From the NCBI GenBank assembly GCA_964403545.1, contig CAYOGN010000116.1:1-21594 (forward strand): DNA of 21,594 nt, written 5' to 3'. The notes under the pieces are model-generated. The model was given only the letters and a program-made list of their open reading frames with translations. It had not been told where the DNA came from and made no database searches. Of the stretch, positions 6,267-14,286 are shown piece by piece (positions within the stretch are counted from its first letter, which is position 1; each line of letters opens with the position of its first letter). A program made the position numbers and the translations under genes. This DNA is from VYFG01 sp964403545. GTDB lineage: Bacteria > Pseudomonadota > Gammaproteobacteria > Arenicellales > Poriferihabitantaceae.

Positions 6267-6698
6267 ATGTCTGATCAAGAGAATCAAACCAGCGGAGTGA
6301 TAAAAAAATTCCTCTATGTGAATCGCCGCGCCCCCCATGGAACCAACTACGCCCAGGAAGGGTTGGAAGTAGCACTTATTGGTGCCGCTTTTGAACAGGA
6401 CGTCTCTATGGCATATATCGATGACGGTGTATTTCAGTTATTGCAGGGACAGGATACCAGTGAAATAGGGACCAAGAATTTCAGTGCCACATTTGGTGCT
6501 CTTGGAGACTATGAAGTTACAAAAATCTATGTCGAGAAAGAATCTCTTGATAGACGAGGACTTACGGAAGCGGATTTGATGCCGCTGGTATATGAGGACG
6601 AGGATGATGATTACGCAGAAAAGCCATCTATTCGAGTAGTCGGTCAGGCAGAGTTGCAGAGCATCATTGAGGATCACGATGTCTTATTGAATTTTTAG
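6267..6698 (+). CDS. dsrF: DsrF, structural subunit of DsrEFH (TusC homologue)
   Basis: 143 residues. The core KKFLYVNRRAPHGTNYAQEGLEVALIGAAFEQDV, then YIDDGVFQLLQGQDTSEIGTKNF, is typical DsrF. There is no cysteine in the protein. Where I remember A. vinosum DsrF having a cysteine (DVCVLFLDDGV) this one reads DVSMAYIDDGV, so the subunit is probably structural, as in TusC. An acidic run EDEDDDYAEK near residue 111 precedes the last helix. The ribosome site before the ATG is weak. Works with DsrE and DsrH in sulfur transfer to DsrC. Confidence 0.95.
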   Translation: MSDQENQTSGVIKKFLYVNRRAPHGTNYAQEGLEVALIGAAFEQDVSMAYIDDGVFQLLQGQDTSEIGTKNFSATFGALGDYEVTKIYVEKESLDRRGLTEADLMPLVYEDEDDDYAEKPSIRVVGQAELQSIIEDHDVLLNF

Positions 6699-6736
6699 AT
6701 CAATCACATAGAAATTACCTGGAAGAATCTTTCATC

Positions 6737-7039
6737 ATGTTACATACAGTCAATAAATCCCCATTCGAAAAGGACAGTCTGCAAACCTGTCTGCGATTGT
6801 CCAGACCGGGCAGTCGTGTCCTGATGATTGAGGATGCGGTGTATGGAGCTCTCAAGGGAAGTGAGATGGAATCCAGTGTGCTTGATTCCTTGCAGGACCG
6901 AAAAATTTATGCCCTGGGCCCTGATCTGAAGGCGCGTGGAATTAGCAATGAGTCAATCATTGATGGTATTCAAATTATTGACTACAAAGGTTTTGTTGGT
7001 TTGGCCGCAGAATCTTCCAGGGTCCAGTCATGGTTGTAA
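6737..7039 (+). CDS. dsrH: DsrH, sulfur-transfer subunit of DsrEFH (TusB homologue)
   Basis: 100 residues with the DsrH opening MLHTVNKSPFEKDSLQTCLRL and the family's conserved cysteine at residue 18 (Cys20 in A. vinosum numbering). The VLMIEDAVYGAL segment is the usual second strand and helix. It completes the DsrEFH hexamer and is followed by 121 bases before dsrC, the longest gap between genes from dsrA to dsrR. Confidence 0.96.
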   Translation: MLHTVNKSPFEKDSLQTCLRLSRPGSRVLMIEDAVYGALKGSEMESSVLDSLQDRKIYALGPDLKARGISNESIIDGIQIIDYKGFVGLAAESSRVQSWL

Positions 7040-7106
7040 TATTATATGGACTTTACACTTATGGACCCGCTGACTAAAGCATGAACGATTAACTACAGGG
7101 AATGAT

Positions 7107-7133
7107 ATGTCCCAGAATACAGCAGTAAATTAA
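7107..7133 (+). other. Possible eight-residue mini-ORF in the dsrH-dsrC gap
   Basis: ATG at 7107 reads MSQNTAVN and stops at TAA 7131-7133, preceded by AGGGA 7 bases upstream. It lies in the 121-base gap before dsrC. It may be a chance ORF, a remnant, or a leader that adjusts dsrC expression; nothing distinguishes these here. I see no convincing promoter or hairpin in the gap. Confidence 0.2.
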
Positions 7134-7160
7134 CCCAAACTATTTAACCGGAGAGCTAAA

Positions 7161-7493
7161 ATGGCAATCGAAAGTAACGGCGTAACCTTTGAGACTGATG
7201 AGGAAGGCTATCTTGCTAACCTTGGTGACTGGAATTCTGATCTGGCAAATGCTATGGCCAGGGAAGACGGTTGTGATATGACTGATAACCACTGGGAAGT
7301 CGTTAACTTCCTGCGTGAATATTATGACGAATACCAGATCGCCCCGGCGGTAAGAGTGCTAACCAAGGCTATCGGTAAACGACTTGGTAAGGAAAAGGGA
7401 AACAGCAAATATCTGTACGAATTGTTTCCGTATGGTCCTGCAAAACAGGCATGTAAGTACGCCGGATTACCGAAGCCAACGGGCTGCGTTTAA
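7161..7493 (+). CDS. dsrC: DsrC, sulfur carrier protein substrate of DsrAB
   Basis: 110 residues with both functional cysteines: Cys98 (KQACKYAGLP, CysB) and the penultimate Cys109 (PKPTGCV, CysA) on the flexible C-terminal arm. DsrC carries persulfide received from DsrEFH, presents it to DsrAB, and leaves as a trisulfide that the DsrMKJOP complex is thought to turn over. The strong ribosome site GGAGAG lies close to the ATG, which fits a protein needed in large amounts. Compare the cysteine-free paralogue at 268-609, which shares the fold but neither cysteine. Confidence 0.98.
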   Translation: MAIESNGVTFETDEEGYLANLGDWNSDLANAMAREDGCDMTDNHWEVVNFLREYYDEYQIAPAVRVLTKAIGKRLGKEKGNSKYLYELFPYGPAKQACKYAGLPKPTGCV

Positions 7494-7528
7494 GCGCGAA
7501 CAAATTCATTGCTTCCTCCGAATTTAAC

Positions 7529-8242
7529 GTGTCCTTTATTGCTTATCTGTACGCAGGACTGTTCTATCTGGCAACCGCCACGTTGGTCGTCGGGGTCGGC
7601 AGGAAAATTGCAATTTATGCACGAACCCCGGCACCGCTAAAGATCCCCACGACACCGGCACCAACTACCCGATCCGGTGTTGTAGCGAGAATTTTTCGAG
7701 AGGTAGTGCTATTTGAAAGTCTGTTTAAATCGAGCAAATGGACCTGGATTTTTGGCTGGACTTTCCATTTTGGACTGCTGCTTGTCCTGTTGAGACATCT
7801 GCGATTTTTTACCGATCCGGTTTGGTTCTGGGTCAACATGTTGCAGTCCGCGGGAATCTACGCCGGGTACGCCATGGTGTTCGGTTTGCTTGGGCTGTGG
7901 GCAAGGCGAATTTTTGTTGACCGGGTTCGTTATATATCTGCACCCTCAGATCATTTGATGCTGGGGCTTATATTAGCCATCGCAGGCACCGGGCTGCTGA
8001 TGAAATTCGTCTGGCATACTGATGTTGTTTCAGTGAAAGTATTTATTCTTGGACTGATCCGGTTCAATGTACAACCACTGCCAGGTGACCCGTTGATCTT
8101 GCTCCACCTGGCGCTGGTGGTCGCTTTAATGTTCGTTTTTCCGATCAGCAAATTACTCCATGTGCCAGGGTTGTTCTTCAGCCCGACTCGCAATCAGATT
8201 GATAATCCCCGCGAACGTCGATATCTGCCACCCACTGCCTGA
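7529..8242 (+). CDS. dsrM: DsrM, cytochrome b subunit of the DsrMKJOP membrane complex
   Basis: 237 residues; GTG start chosen because the translation MSFIAYLYAGLFYLATATLV matches the family N-terminus. About five hydrophobic segments occur (near residues 4-24, 70-92, 103-127, 142-162 and 185-208). Histidines suited to haem b binding are in FHFGLLLVLLRHLRFF, FVWHTDVV, LILLHLALV and KLLHVPG. The ending FFSPTRNQIDNPRERRYLPP is characteristic. It is NarI-like and exchanges electrons between the quinone pool and DsrK. Its TGA ends at 8242, a few bases before the dsrK start, indicating coupling. Confidence 0.96.
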   Translation: MSFIAYLYAGLFYLATATLVVGVGRKIAIYARTPAPLKIPTTPAPTTRSGVVARIFREVVLFESLFKSSKWTWIFGWTFHFGLLLVLLRHLRFFTDPVWFWVNMLQSAGIYAGYAMVFGLLGLWARRIFVDRVRYISAPSDHLMLGLILAIAGTGLLMKFVWHTDVVSVKVFILGLIRFNVQPLPGDPLILLHLALVVALMFVFPISKLLHVPGLFFSPTRNQIDNPRERRYLPPTA

Positions 8243-8248
8243 TTGAGC

Positions 8249-9748
8249 ATGAAGACCAGCGTTGAATTTGATATTCCGGTCATTACCACTTACCCGAGGA
8301 CTCCATCCCTCAAGGTGGATGCGATGGCCCATAGCAAGCCCTTCGTTGCGAAGCCGGAATTTCAGGAGTCATTGGGGTTCCCTGGTGAGCTGGTCGATGA
8401 CTGGCATGACAAGGCCATCAGCAAGATGGGAGAGTTACTTGGCAAAACTCGATCCCTGCAAGTGTTTATGGATGCCTGTGTAAAATGCGGTGCGTGTACG
8501 GATAAGTGTCACTATTATCTCGGCACAGCGGACCCCAAAAATATGCCAGTAGCCCGTCAGGATTTGATGCGTAAGGTTTATCGGCGCTATTTTACCTTTG
8601 CCGGCAAGTATTTTCCGAAACTGGTCGGGGCGGTAGATTTAACCGAGCAGGTGCTGGATGACTGGTATAAATATTACCATCAATGTTCTGAATGTCGGCG
8701 TTGTTCGGTGTATTGCCCCTATGGCATCGATACTGCTGAGGTCACCATGGCAGGTCGGGAAATACTTGCCAGTGTGGGCGTTGGACAAAAATATTCCAAT
8801 GAAATTATTGGCAAGGTATTTAAAATTGGTAATAACCTGGGTTTGCCGGAGCCAGCCCTGCTCAATACTCTTGAGGGTCTTGAGGAAGATATCAAAGACG
8901 ATACTGACGTCGATGTTCGTCTTCCACTCGATGTAAAGGGTGCGGATGTCTTATTGATAGCGCCTTCAGCGGATTTCTTCGCTGAACCGCATGTTGATGG
9001 TTTGATGGGGTACGCCAAGGTTTTTCACCAGGCTGGTATAAGCTGGACATTGAGCTCTCATGCTTCAGAAGCGGCTAACTTTGGCTTGTTCATTGGCAGC
9101 CAGGATAATATGCAAAAAGTAGCAATGAGAATTCGTGAGGCTGCGCTGGAACTGGGGGTCAAAAGGATCATCGTTGGTGAATGCGGCCACGCCTGGCGGG
9201 TAGCATACAACTACTGGAATACGTTGATCGGTCCCTTTGATTTCCTCGATCAAAATTATCCGGTGCCCCAGCATATCTGTGAATCTACCTACGATCTGAT
9301 TCAGCAGGGTGTGCTCAAATTCAATAAGGAAAATAATGATGACAAGGTAGTGACGTTCCATGATTCCTGCAATGTTTCACGGGCATCGCGCATGGGGTCG
9401 AGCCCCGGGGGGCAATTTGTTATTCCCCGGGAAATTATCAAGGCTGCCTGCAATCATTTTGTTGATATGCGCCCGGATACTACCCATGAATCGACATTCT
9501 GCTGTGGCGGTGGCGGCGGGTTGTTGACCGATGACCTGGTGGAACTGCGGGTCAAGGGCGCAGCCCCCCGGGTACAGGCGCTGAATGAAGTGATCGAGCA
9601 GCATGGCGTGACCCATATGGCTGCGATCTGCGCTATCTGTAAAAGTCAGTTTTCGAAAGTATTGCCCTACTATGGTTTTGGTATGGACATGATTATCAGC
9701 GTGCACCAGCTGGTAGGAGATGCGCTGGTGCTGGGGGAGGAGCGATGA
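8249..9748 (+). CDS. dsrK: DsrK, HdrD-like iron-sulfur catalytic subunit of DsrMKJOP
   Basis: 499 residues from ATG 8249; a TTG at 8243 in frame would add two residues. Two [4Fe-4S] motifs lie in the N-terminal part: CVKCGACTDKC (residues 77-87) and CSECRRCSVYC (146-156). Two CCG-type cysteine-rich regions follow, seen in GECGHAWR, HDSCNVSRASRMG, FCCGGGGGL and AICAICKSQF. This is the HdrD/heterodisulfide-reductase plan, and DsrK is the proposed site where DsrC disulfide or trisulfide is handled. Cytoplasmic face, attached to DsrM. The 3' end carries a strong GGGGGAGGAG sequence just before the stop (see the mini-ORF at 9745). Confidence 0.96.
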   Translation: MKTSVEFDIPVITTYPRTPSLKVDAMAHSKPFVAKPEFQESLGFPGELVDDWHDKAISKMGELLGKTRSLQVFMDACVKCGACTDKCHYYLGTADPKNMPVARQDLMRKVYRRYFTFAGKYFPKLVGAVDLTEQVLDDWYKYYHQCSECRRCSVYCPYGIDTAEVTMAGREILASVGVGQKYSNEIIGKVFKIGNNLGLPEPALLNTLEGLEEDIKDDTDVDVRLPLDVKGADVLLIAPSADFFAEPHVDGLMGYAKVFHQAGISWTLSSHASEAANFGLFIGSQDNMQKVAMRIREAALELGVKRIIVGECGHAWRVAYNYWNTLIGPFDFLDQNYPVPQHICESTYDLIQQGVLKFNKENNDDKVVTFHDSCNVSRASRMGSSPGGQFVIPREIIKAACNHFVDMRPDTTHESTFCCGGGGGLLTDDLVELRVKGAAPRVQALNEVIEQHGVTHMAAICAICKSQFSKVLPYYGFGMDMIISVHQLVGDALVLGEER

Positions 9749-9783
9749 AATTGCATTTTCTTAACTTTTGTGTGCTGTTGTAA
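9745..9783 (+). other. Possible 12-residue peptide ORF overlapping the dsrK stop
   Basis: The dsrK stop is ATGA, and the ATG at 9745 opens MKLHFLNFCVLL, ending at TAA 9781-9783. An unusually strong Shine-Dalgarno GGGGGAGGAG lies immediately upstream, inside dsrK. A short inverted repeat CTGTT/AACAG (9774-9778 and 9784-9788) overlaps its stop. dsrL has its own GGAG site 36 bases later. It may be a leader peptide, the remains of a gene, or chance; the strong ribosome site is the only direct support. Confidence 0.25.
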
Positions 9784-9818
9784 TAACAGTCACAACCAAT
9801 CATAACGGAGACAAATAA

Positions 9819-11780
9819 ATGTCGAAACCGATGGCAGCAGAAAACGAACAGAGTGGCGAAAAGCTTACTTTTCGCGCCTATGAAGACGGGGATCATGAGT
9901 GGGGTAACTTTCAGCAGGCAATTTTCAACGAAGATCAATCCAACAAATGCCCGATCTATGTTCATCGAACGCCTCCCTGCCAGGGTAGTTGCCCATCAGG
10001 AGAGGACGTTCGTGGCTGGTTGCAAATAGTACGCGGCATCGAAAAACCACCCGAAGGTGTGGAATGGGAGGAATATGCGTTTCGCCGATCTACTGACGGT
10101 AATCCATTTCCGGCAATGATGGGGCGGGTATGCCCGGCGCCTTGTGAGCAAGGTTGTAACCGCAATGACGTCGAAGACTTCGTTGGCATTAATGCCGTCG
10201 AACAGTTTATTGGCGACAATGCTTTTGATCAGCAATATACTTTTGACTCACCGGATTTAGGCGATAAAAAGGTGGCTATCATCGGTGGTGGTCCTGCCGG
10301 GCTGGCTGCCGCATATCAATTGCGGCGGAAGGGTCATGGATCCACCATATTTGATGACCATGCGGAACTTGGTGGAATGATGCGCTATGGTATTCCCGGT
10401 TACCGTACTCCAAGACCACATTTAAACCATGAAATTCAGCGAATTCTGGATATGGGTGGTATCGAAGTCAGAATGAAAACCAGAGTCGGTGGTGATGTGC
10501 TGGTAGAGCAACTGGAGTCCGAATTCGATGCGGTGCTGTGGACCATCGGTTGTCAATCCGGACGTCCATTGCCGGTACCGGGTGCCGATGCACCAAATTG
10601 CGTGAGCGGCGTCAAGTTTCTGGAAGCATTCAATCAGGGGTCGCTGCAAGTAACCACTGACCGTGTAGTCTGTGTGGGTGGCGGTGATACCTCCATCGAT
10701 GTGGTATCTGTGGCGCGGCGACTTGGCAAGATCAAAAATATCAATAAATCACAGCGTCCGGAAGTTGTCATCGGTGGATATGTGGCTAACGATGCAGCAT
10801 TTTCTGCCCTGCGTGAAGGCGCGGAGGTTACCCTGACATCGCTTTTTCCTCGCGAACAAATGACCGCGACCGAACATGAGGTGGAGGATGCCTTGCATGA
10901 AGGTGTCGATATTCGTTATGAAGTTCTGCCGATAGAAGTCATTCTGGATGATAACGGCAGGGCAGTTGCGCTACGCATGGCGGAATGTACTATCGAGAAG
11001 GATGGCAGGCCAGTCGCTATAGAAGGCACGGAATTTGAGATTGAGTGTGATTTAATTGTATCTGCCATCGGTCAGGGCGGTAATCTTGTCGGCCTGGAAG
11101 AGTTTGATAACGGGCGTGGATTGATGGATGCGGATAAATTTTATCAATATCCGGACAAACCGGGACACTTCGTGGCGGGCGATATTATCCGCCCACATTT
11201 GTTAACGACGGCTATTGGTCAGGCTTCCGTTGCCTCTGACAGTATCGATCAGTATCTTAAAAGTGGAGAGCCGGTAAAACGGCCCAAGGTAGATGTCCAT
11301 CACTTCGACCTGCTGGCGAAATTGCGGGAGACCAACCTCGAACCGGAAGCCTATAATCATGAGCAAAACTGGGGCACCTGCAAGGCTGATTTCGCAATCC
11401 ATAATTACGAAGATCGCAGCGCCAATGAAGTGATTGCTTCGGACAAGTTGTTTCTCGCCCATTTCCCCTATACGCCGCGAATCAAGCGTGGTGGTATCGG
11501 CCCGGACAAGAGTCAGGTGCTCAGCAATTTTGAAGAGCGTCATCAGGGATTTGATGCGGAGTCGGCGCGTCAGGAAGCGGATCGTTGCATGAGTTGCGGG
11601 ATGTGTTTTGAATGCGATAATTGTGTGATCTACTGTCCCCAGGACGCGGTATTTCGGGTCAAGAAAGATGCGTCGACCATGGGGCGATACGTCGATACCG
11701 ATTATGATCGTTGCATCGGTTGCCATATTTGCGCTGAAGTCTGTCCCACCGGCTACATCGATATGGGAATGGGTGGGTAG
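9819..11780 (+). CDS. dsrL: DsrL, NAD(P)H:acceptor flavoprotein partner of DsrAB
   Basis: 653 residues, the usual DsrL length. The N-terminal GltD-like iron-sulfur region has CPIYVHRTPPCQGSCPSGED (44-63) and CPAPCEQGC (105-113). The FAD fold starts at KVAIIGGGPAGLAAA (151-165) and the nucleotide-binding fold at VVCVGGGDTSIDVV (283-296). The C-terminal ferredoxin-like part has Cys590-593-596-599-602-606 and CIGCHICAEVC (632-642). It accepts electrons from persulfide oxidation at DsrAB and reduces NAD(P). The presence of dsrL next to dsrEFH supports sulfur oxidation over sulfate reduction. A GGAG site precedes the ATG. Confidence 0.97.
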   Translation: MSKPMAAENEQSGEKLTFRAYEDGDHEWGNFQQAIFNEDQSNKCPIYVHRTPPCQGSCPSGEDVRGWLQIVRGIEKPPEGVEWEEYAFRRSTDGNPFPAMMGRVCPAPCEQGCNRNDVEDFVGINAVEQFIGDNAFDQQYTFDSPDLGDKKVAIIGGGPAGLAAAYQLRRKGHGSTIFDDHAELGGMMRYGIPGYRTPRPHLNHEIQRILDMGGIEVRMKTRVGGDVLVEQLESEFDAVLWTIGCQSGRPLPVPGADAPNCVSGVKFLEAFNQGSLQVTTDRVVCVGGGDTSIDVVSVARRLGKIKNINKSQRPEVVIGGYVANDAAFSALREGAEVTLTSLFPREQMTATEHEVEDALHEGVDIRYEVLPIEVILDDNGRAVALRMAECTIEKDGRPVAIEGTEFEIECDLIVSAIGQGGNLVGLEEFDNGRGLMDADKFYQYPDKPGHFVAGDIIRPHLLTTAIGQASVASDSIDQYLKSGEPVKRPKVDVHHFDLLAKLRETNLEPEAYNHEQNWGTCKADFAIHNYEDRSANEVIASDKLFLAHFPYTPRIKRGGIGPDKSQVLSNFEERHQGFDAESARQEADRCMSCGMCFECDNCVIYCPQDAVFRVKKDASTMGRYVDTDYDRCIGCHICAEVCPTGYIDMGMGG

Positions 11781-11787
11781 AAACCCA

Positions 11788-12264
11788 ATGCGATCGGCAA
11801 ATTTTCAACCACTGGGGTTTCTGGTTACCTTGATCAGTCTGCTTCTGGTCGGGATAACTGTGGGGTATACCGACCCGCCACAATTACCGCGAGGCAAAGG
11901 TGAACAGTGTGTTGAGCCGACCGATGTCATGCGTCGCGATCATATGAAATTCCTCCTCCATCAACGCGACCGGACTGTGCACCAGGGAGTACGGTCCAAA
12001 TCGCATAGTCTTGCAGGGTGCGTAGACTGCCATGTACAGACCAATAACGAAGGTGGGTATATTCCTGTGGATGCGCCAGAACAGTTTTGTGAGGCATGCC
12101 ACACATATGCCAGTATCAAGCTTGATTGCTTCGAGTGCCATGCTACGAAGCCAGACCAGAGCCAATCAGCGCGGCAAACCTTACCAGTAGAATCTGATAA
12201 TTTGGGCAAATATGTGCGCCCAAAGAGTGCCCGTCATTTTGCAATTACCAGCGTAATACAATGA
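11788..12264 (+). CDS. dsrJ: DsrJ, periplasmic tri-haem cytochrome c of DsrMKJOP
   Basis: 158 residues from ATG 11788; the frame is open further upstream inside dsrL but the start 7 bases after the dsrL stop fits the family N-terminus. A signal-anchor helix spans residues about 8-26. Three CxxCH haem sites occur: CVDCH (78-82), CEACH (101-105) and CFECH (114-118). Cys41 in KGEQCVEPTDVMRRDHM corresponds to the unusual cysteine haem ligand described for A. vinosum DsrJ. It faces the periplasm and is one of the electron or sulfur handling parts of the complex. Its stop overlaps dsrO by four bases (ATGA at 12261-12264). Confidence 0.96.
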   Translation: MRSANFQPLGFLVTLISLLLVGITVGYTDPPQLPRGKGEQCVEPTDVMRRDHMKFLLHQRDRTVHQGVRSKSHSLAGCVDCHVQTNNEGGYIPVDAPEQFCEACHTYASIKLDCFECHATKPDQSQSARQTLPVESDNLGKYVRPKSARHFAITSVIQ

Positions 12265-13016
12265 CCGGCTCCACCATAAAAAACAAGGTAAACAGTAAAC
12301 GTCGCCAGCTACTGAAAAGCTCGGTAGGGTTTGCAGGCCTCGCTACCCTGGGCACCGGCTTTCATATTATCGAATTGGCACTGGCCAAAACTGATAGTGA
12401 TGCGGTCAGTAACCTGACCCGCTGGGGCCTTTTAATAGACAGCGAAAAATGTGCCAGCAATTGTGATTCGTGTGTCACTGCCTGCAATACGGAACATAAT
12501 ATTGAGAAATTCGAACGGCCGGAAACAGATCCGCAATGGATTCGTAAACTCGAAGTGACCGATCGAAAGACTGGTCATGTCAGTTCGTTGCCGATGTTAT
12601 GTCAACATTGTGAATCCCCTCCCTGTGTTGATGTATGCCCAACCGGTGCATCATTCAAACGGGAAGACGGTATTGTGCTGGTCGACAAACATATCTGTAT
12701 TGGGTGTCGTTATTGCGTCATGGCATGTCCTTACAAAGCACGCTCGTTCGTCCACGAGGCACTGCACAATCAGAAATCCTGGTCACCACGAGGTAAGGGC
12801 ACCGTTGAAAGTTGTACCCTGTGCGTTCACCGTATAGACGAGGATCGAACGCCTGCGTGTGTAGAGGCATGTAATGCTGATGGCAACGGTGCCATGGTTT
12901 TTGGGGATCTCAATGATGACAACAGTGATATCGCAATCCGACTGAAAACTGAGCCAAGTCGCCAGATTCGGGAAGACCTTGGGCTTGATACAGGGGTCCG
13001 TTACCAGAATATCTGA
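12261..13016 (+). CDS. dsrO: DsrO, periplasmic [4Fe-4S] ferredoxin subunit of DsrMKJOP
   Basis: 251 residues with a Tat signal: SKRRQLLKSSVGFAGLATLG, arginines 14 and 15, cleavage probably near ALA-KTD (residue 42-43). Sixteen cysteines form four clusters: CASNCDSCVTAC (64-75), CQHCESPPCVDVC (114-126), CIGCRYCVMAC (146-156), and CTLC plus CVEAC (185-204). This is the NrfC/DmsB plan. It relays electrons between DsrJ and the membrane quinone-reactive subunit DsrP. It overlaps dsrJ by four bases and dsrP by one (TGATG), so the three are translationally coupled. Confidence 0.96.
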   Translation: MTGSTIKNKVNSKRRQLLKSSVGFAGLATLGTGFHIIELALAKTDSDAVSNLTRWGLLIDSEKCASNCDSCVTACNTEHNIEKFERPETDPQWIRKLEVTDRKTGHVSSLPMLCQHCESPPCVDVCPTGASFKREDGIVLVDKHICIGCRYCVMACPYKARSFVHEALHNQKSWSPRGKGTVESCTLCVHRIDEDRTPACVEACNADGNGAMVFGDLNDDNSDIAIRLKTEPSRQIREDLGLDTGVRYQNI

Positions 13017-14206
13017 TGCATGATCAATTTAAAACACTGAATACCAACCAGGCCAGTTACTGGATTGCGCTGGGTGTCCTCGCAGTACTTATGGTCACAG
13101 GTTATGGGGCTGCACATTATATGGAGACCCACGGACACTGGGTTACGGGCATGAATAATCAGGTGGTGTGGGGGATACCCCATGTGTTTGCAATTCTGCT
13201 TATTCTCTCGGCCTCGGGGGCGGTGAATGTGGCATCGATGAGTTCTGTTTTTGGACAGAAGGATTTCTCTCCCTGGGCGCGGCTATCCGGCTTGTTGTCT
13301 ATCTGTTTGCTCATCGGTGGGCTGCTGGTTCTGGTGCTGGATCTCGGTCGACCCGAGCGTTTGATCGTGGCCATGACCTACTTTAATTTCAAATCCATAT
13401 TTGCCTGGAACATTTTTTTATATAGCGGGTTTATTCTGGTCGTGGTGACGTACCTCTGGACCATGTTTGATGGTCAACTGAACAGGTATACAAAAAAAGC
13501 GGGATTGCTGACTTTTATCTGGCGGTTTGTATTGACCAGCGGAACCGGCGCAATATTTGGTTTCCTCGTGGCGCGGCAGTTTTACGACGCCGCGATGTTG
13601 ATTCCACTGTTTATTGTTTTGTCTTTGCTACTGGGTACTGCCATTTTTATCATTGTCAGCACACTGGTTTCCTGTTGGGCTGGCAACATGATTGAAAAGC
13701 GTTTGCTGGAAAAATTGACTGCACTGCTTGGTATTTTTATTGCCACCGAACTTTTTCTCGTGACCGCTTTTCATCTGACCAACCTGTATGCAACTGAGCA
13801 CCATGGTGTGGAATTGTTTATTCTGAGAGGGGGCGGCGTCTATACTTTGCTTTTCTGGTTGGGACAGATTTTCATTGGCGGTCTGCTTCCGCTGGCACTG
13901 ATTTTCTTTACAGAGTTTGGAAGAAATATCAGTGGTATTCTCTCTATTGCGTTATTGGCCATTACCGGCGGTATGGCGCAGATTTATGTCACCATCATCG
14001 GCGGCCAGGCTTATCCGCTGATCCTGTTTCCAGGTAAAGAGGTGTCCAGCTCTTTTTACGATGGTGTGGTCGCTGACTACTCCCCGTCACTGGCTGAATT
14101 TCTGCTTGGCATTGGGGGTGAGTCGCTGGCTTTGCTACTATTGCTGCTGTTGATGAGGGTATTACCTTTTATTCCGTACTCGCTGGTACACAAGAGCACC
14201 GATTAG
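13016..14206 (+). CDS. dsrP: DsrP, NrfD-family integral membrane subunit of DsrMKJOP
   Basis: 396 residues with about ten hydrophobic helices, the NrfD/PsrC plan, for example WIALGVLAVLMVTGYGA (residues 15-31), IPHVFAILLILSASGAVNVA and LSGLLSICLLIGGLLVLVLDLGR. GRPERLIVAMTYFNFKSIFAWNIFLYSGF-type sequence around residues 117-142 is typical of the family. It is expected to react with quinones and pass electrons to or from DsrO. The ATG overlaps the dsrO stop by one base. The C-terminal MRVLPFIPYSLVHKSTD is cytoplasmic. Confidence 0.95.
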   Translation: MHDQFKTLNTNQASYWIALGVLAVLMVTGYGAAHYMETHGHWVTGMNNQVVWGIPHVFAILLILSASGAVNVASMSSVFGQKDFSPWARLSGLLSICLLIGGLLVLVLDLGRPERLIVAMTYFNFKSIFAWNIFLYSGFILVVVTYLWTMFDGQLNRYTKKAGLLTFIWRFVLTSGTGAIFGFLVARQFYDAAMLIPLFIVLSLLLGTAIFIIVSTLVSCWAGNMIEKRLLEKLTALLGIFIATELFLVTAFHLTNLYATEHHGVELFILRGGGVYTLLFWLGQIFIGGLLPLALIFFTEFGRNISGILSIALLAITGGMAQIYVTIIGGQAYPLILFPGKEVSSSFYDGVVADYSPSLAEFLLGIGGESLALLLLLLLMRVLPFIPYSLVHKSTD

Positions 14207-14226
14207 AGAATTTCCGGCGGATTACC

Positions 14227-14286
14227 ATGGTATGCAGCGACGACGTGGTAATTGAGAACGCCCCCTGGCCCTGGAAATTTCTTTAA
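14227..14286 (+). other. Possible 19-residue coupled leader ORF before dsrN
   Basis: ATG at 14227 opens MVCSDDVVIENAPWPWKFL and ends in TAA whose last A is the first base of the dsrN ATG (TAATG, 14284-14288). dsrN itself has no clear Shine-Dalgarno, so translational coupling would make sense. The peptide's IENAPWP resembles LENGPWP at the start of DsrA, and 13 of 14 bases are shared (14257-14270 with 3464-3477). The upstream ribosome site is weak (GGCGG). It may be a leader, a relic, or chance. Confidence 0.3.

Noticed and set aside
11202..11726. 174-codon ORF antisense to dsrL
   Set aside because: It is a shadow of the dsrL reading frame, whose ferredoxin cysteines are intact.
11668..11787. 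Longer N-terminus for dsrJ starting inside dsrL
   Set aside because: The start at 11788 directly after the dsrL stop gives the normal DsrJ signal-anchor and length.
14221..14252. ATTACCA/TGGTAAT inverted repeat before dsrN as a terminator or regulator site
   Set aside because: The 18-base loop, the lack of a T-run and only 7-bp arms make a terminator unlikely, and it does not fit the 16-bp site.
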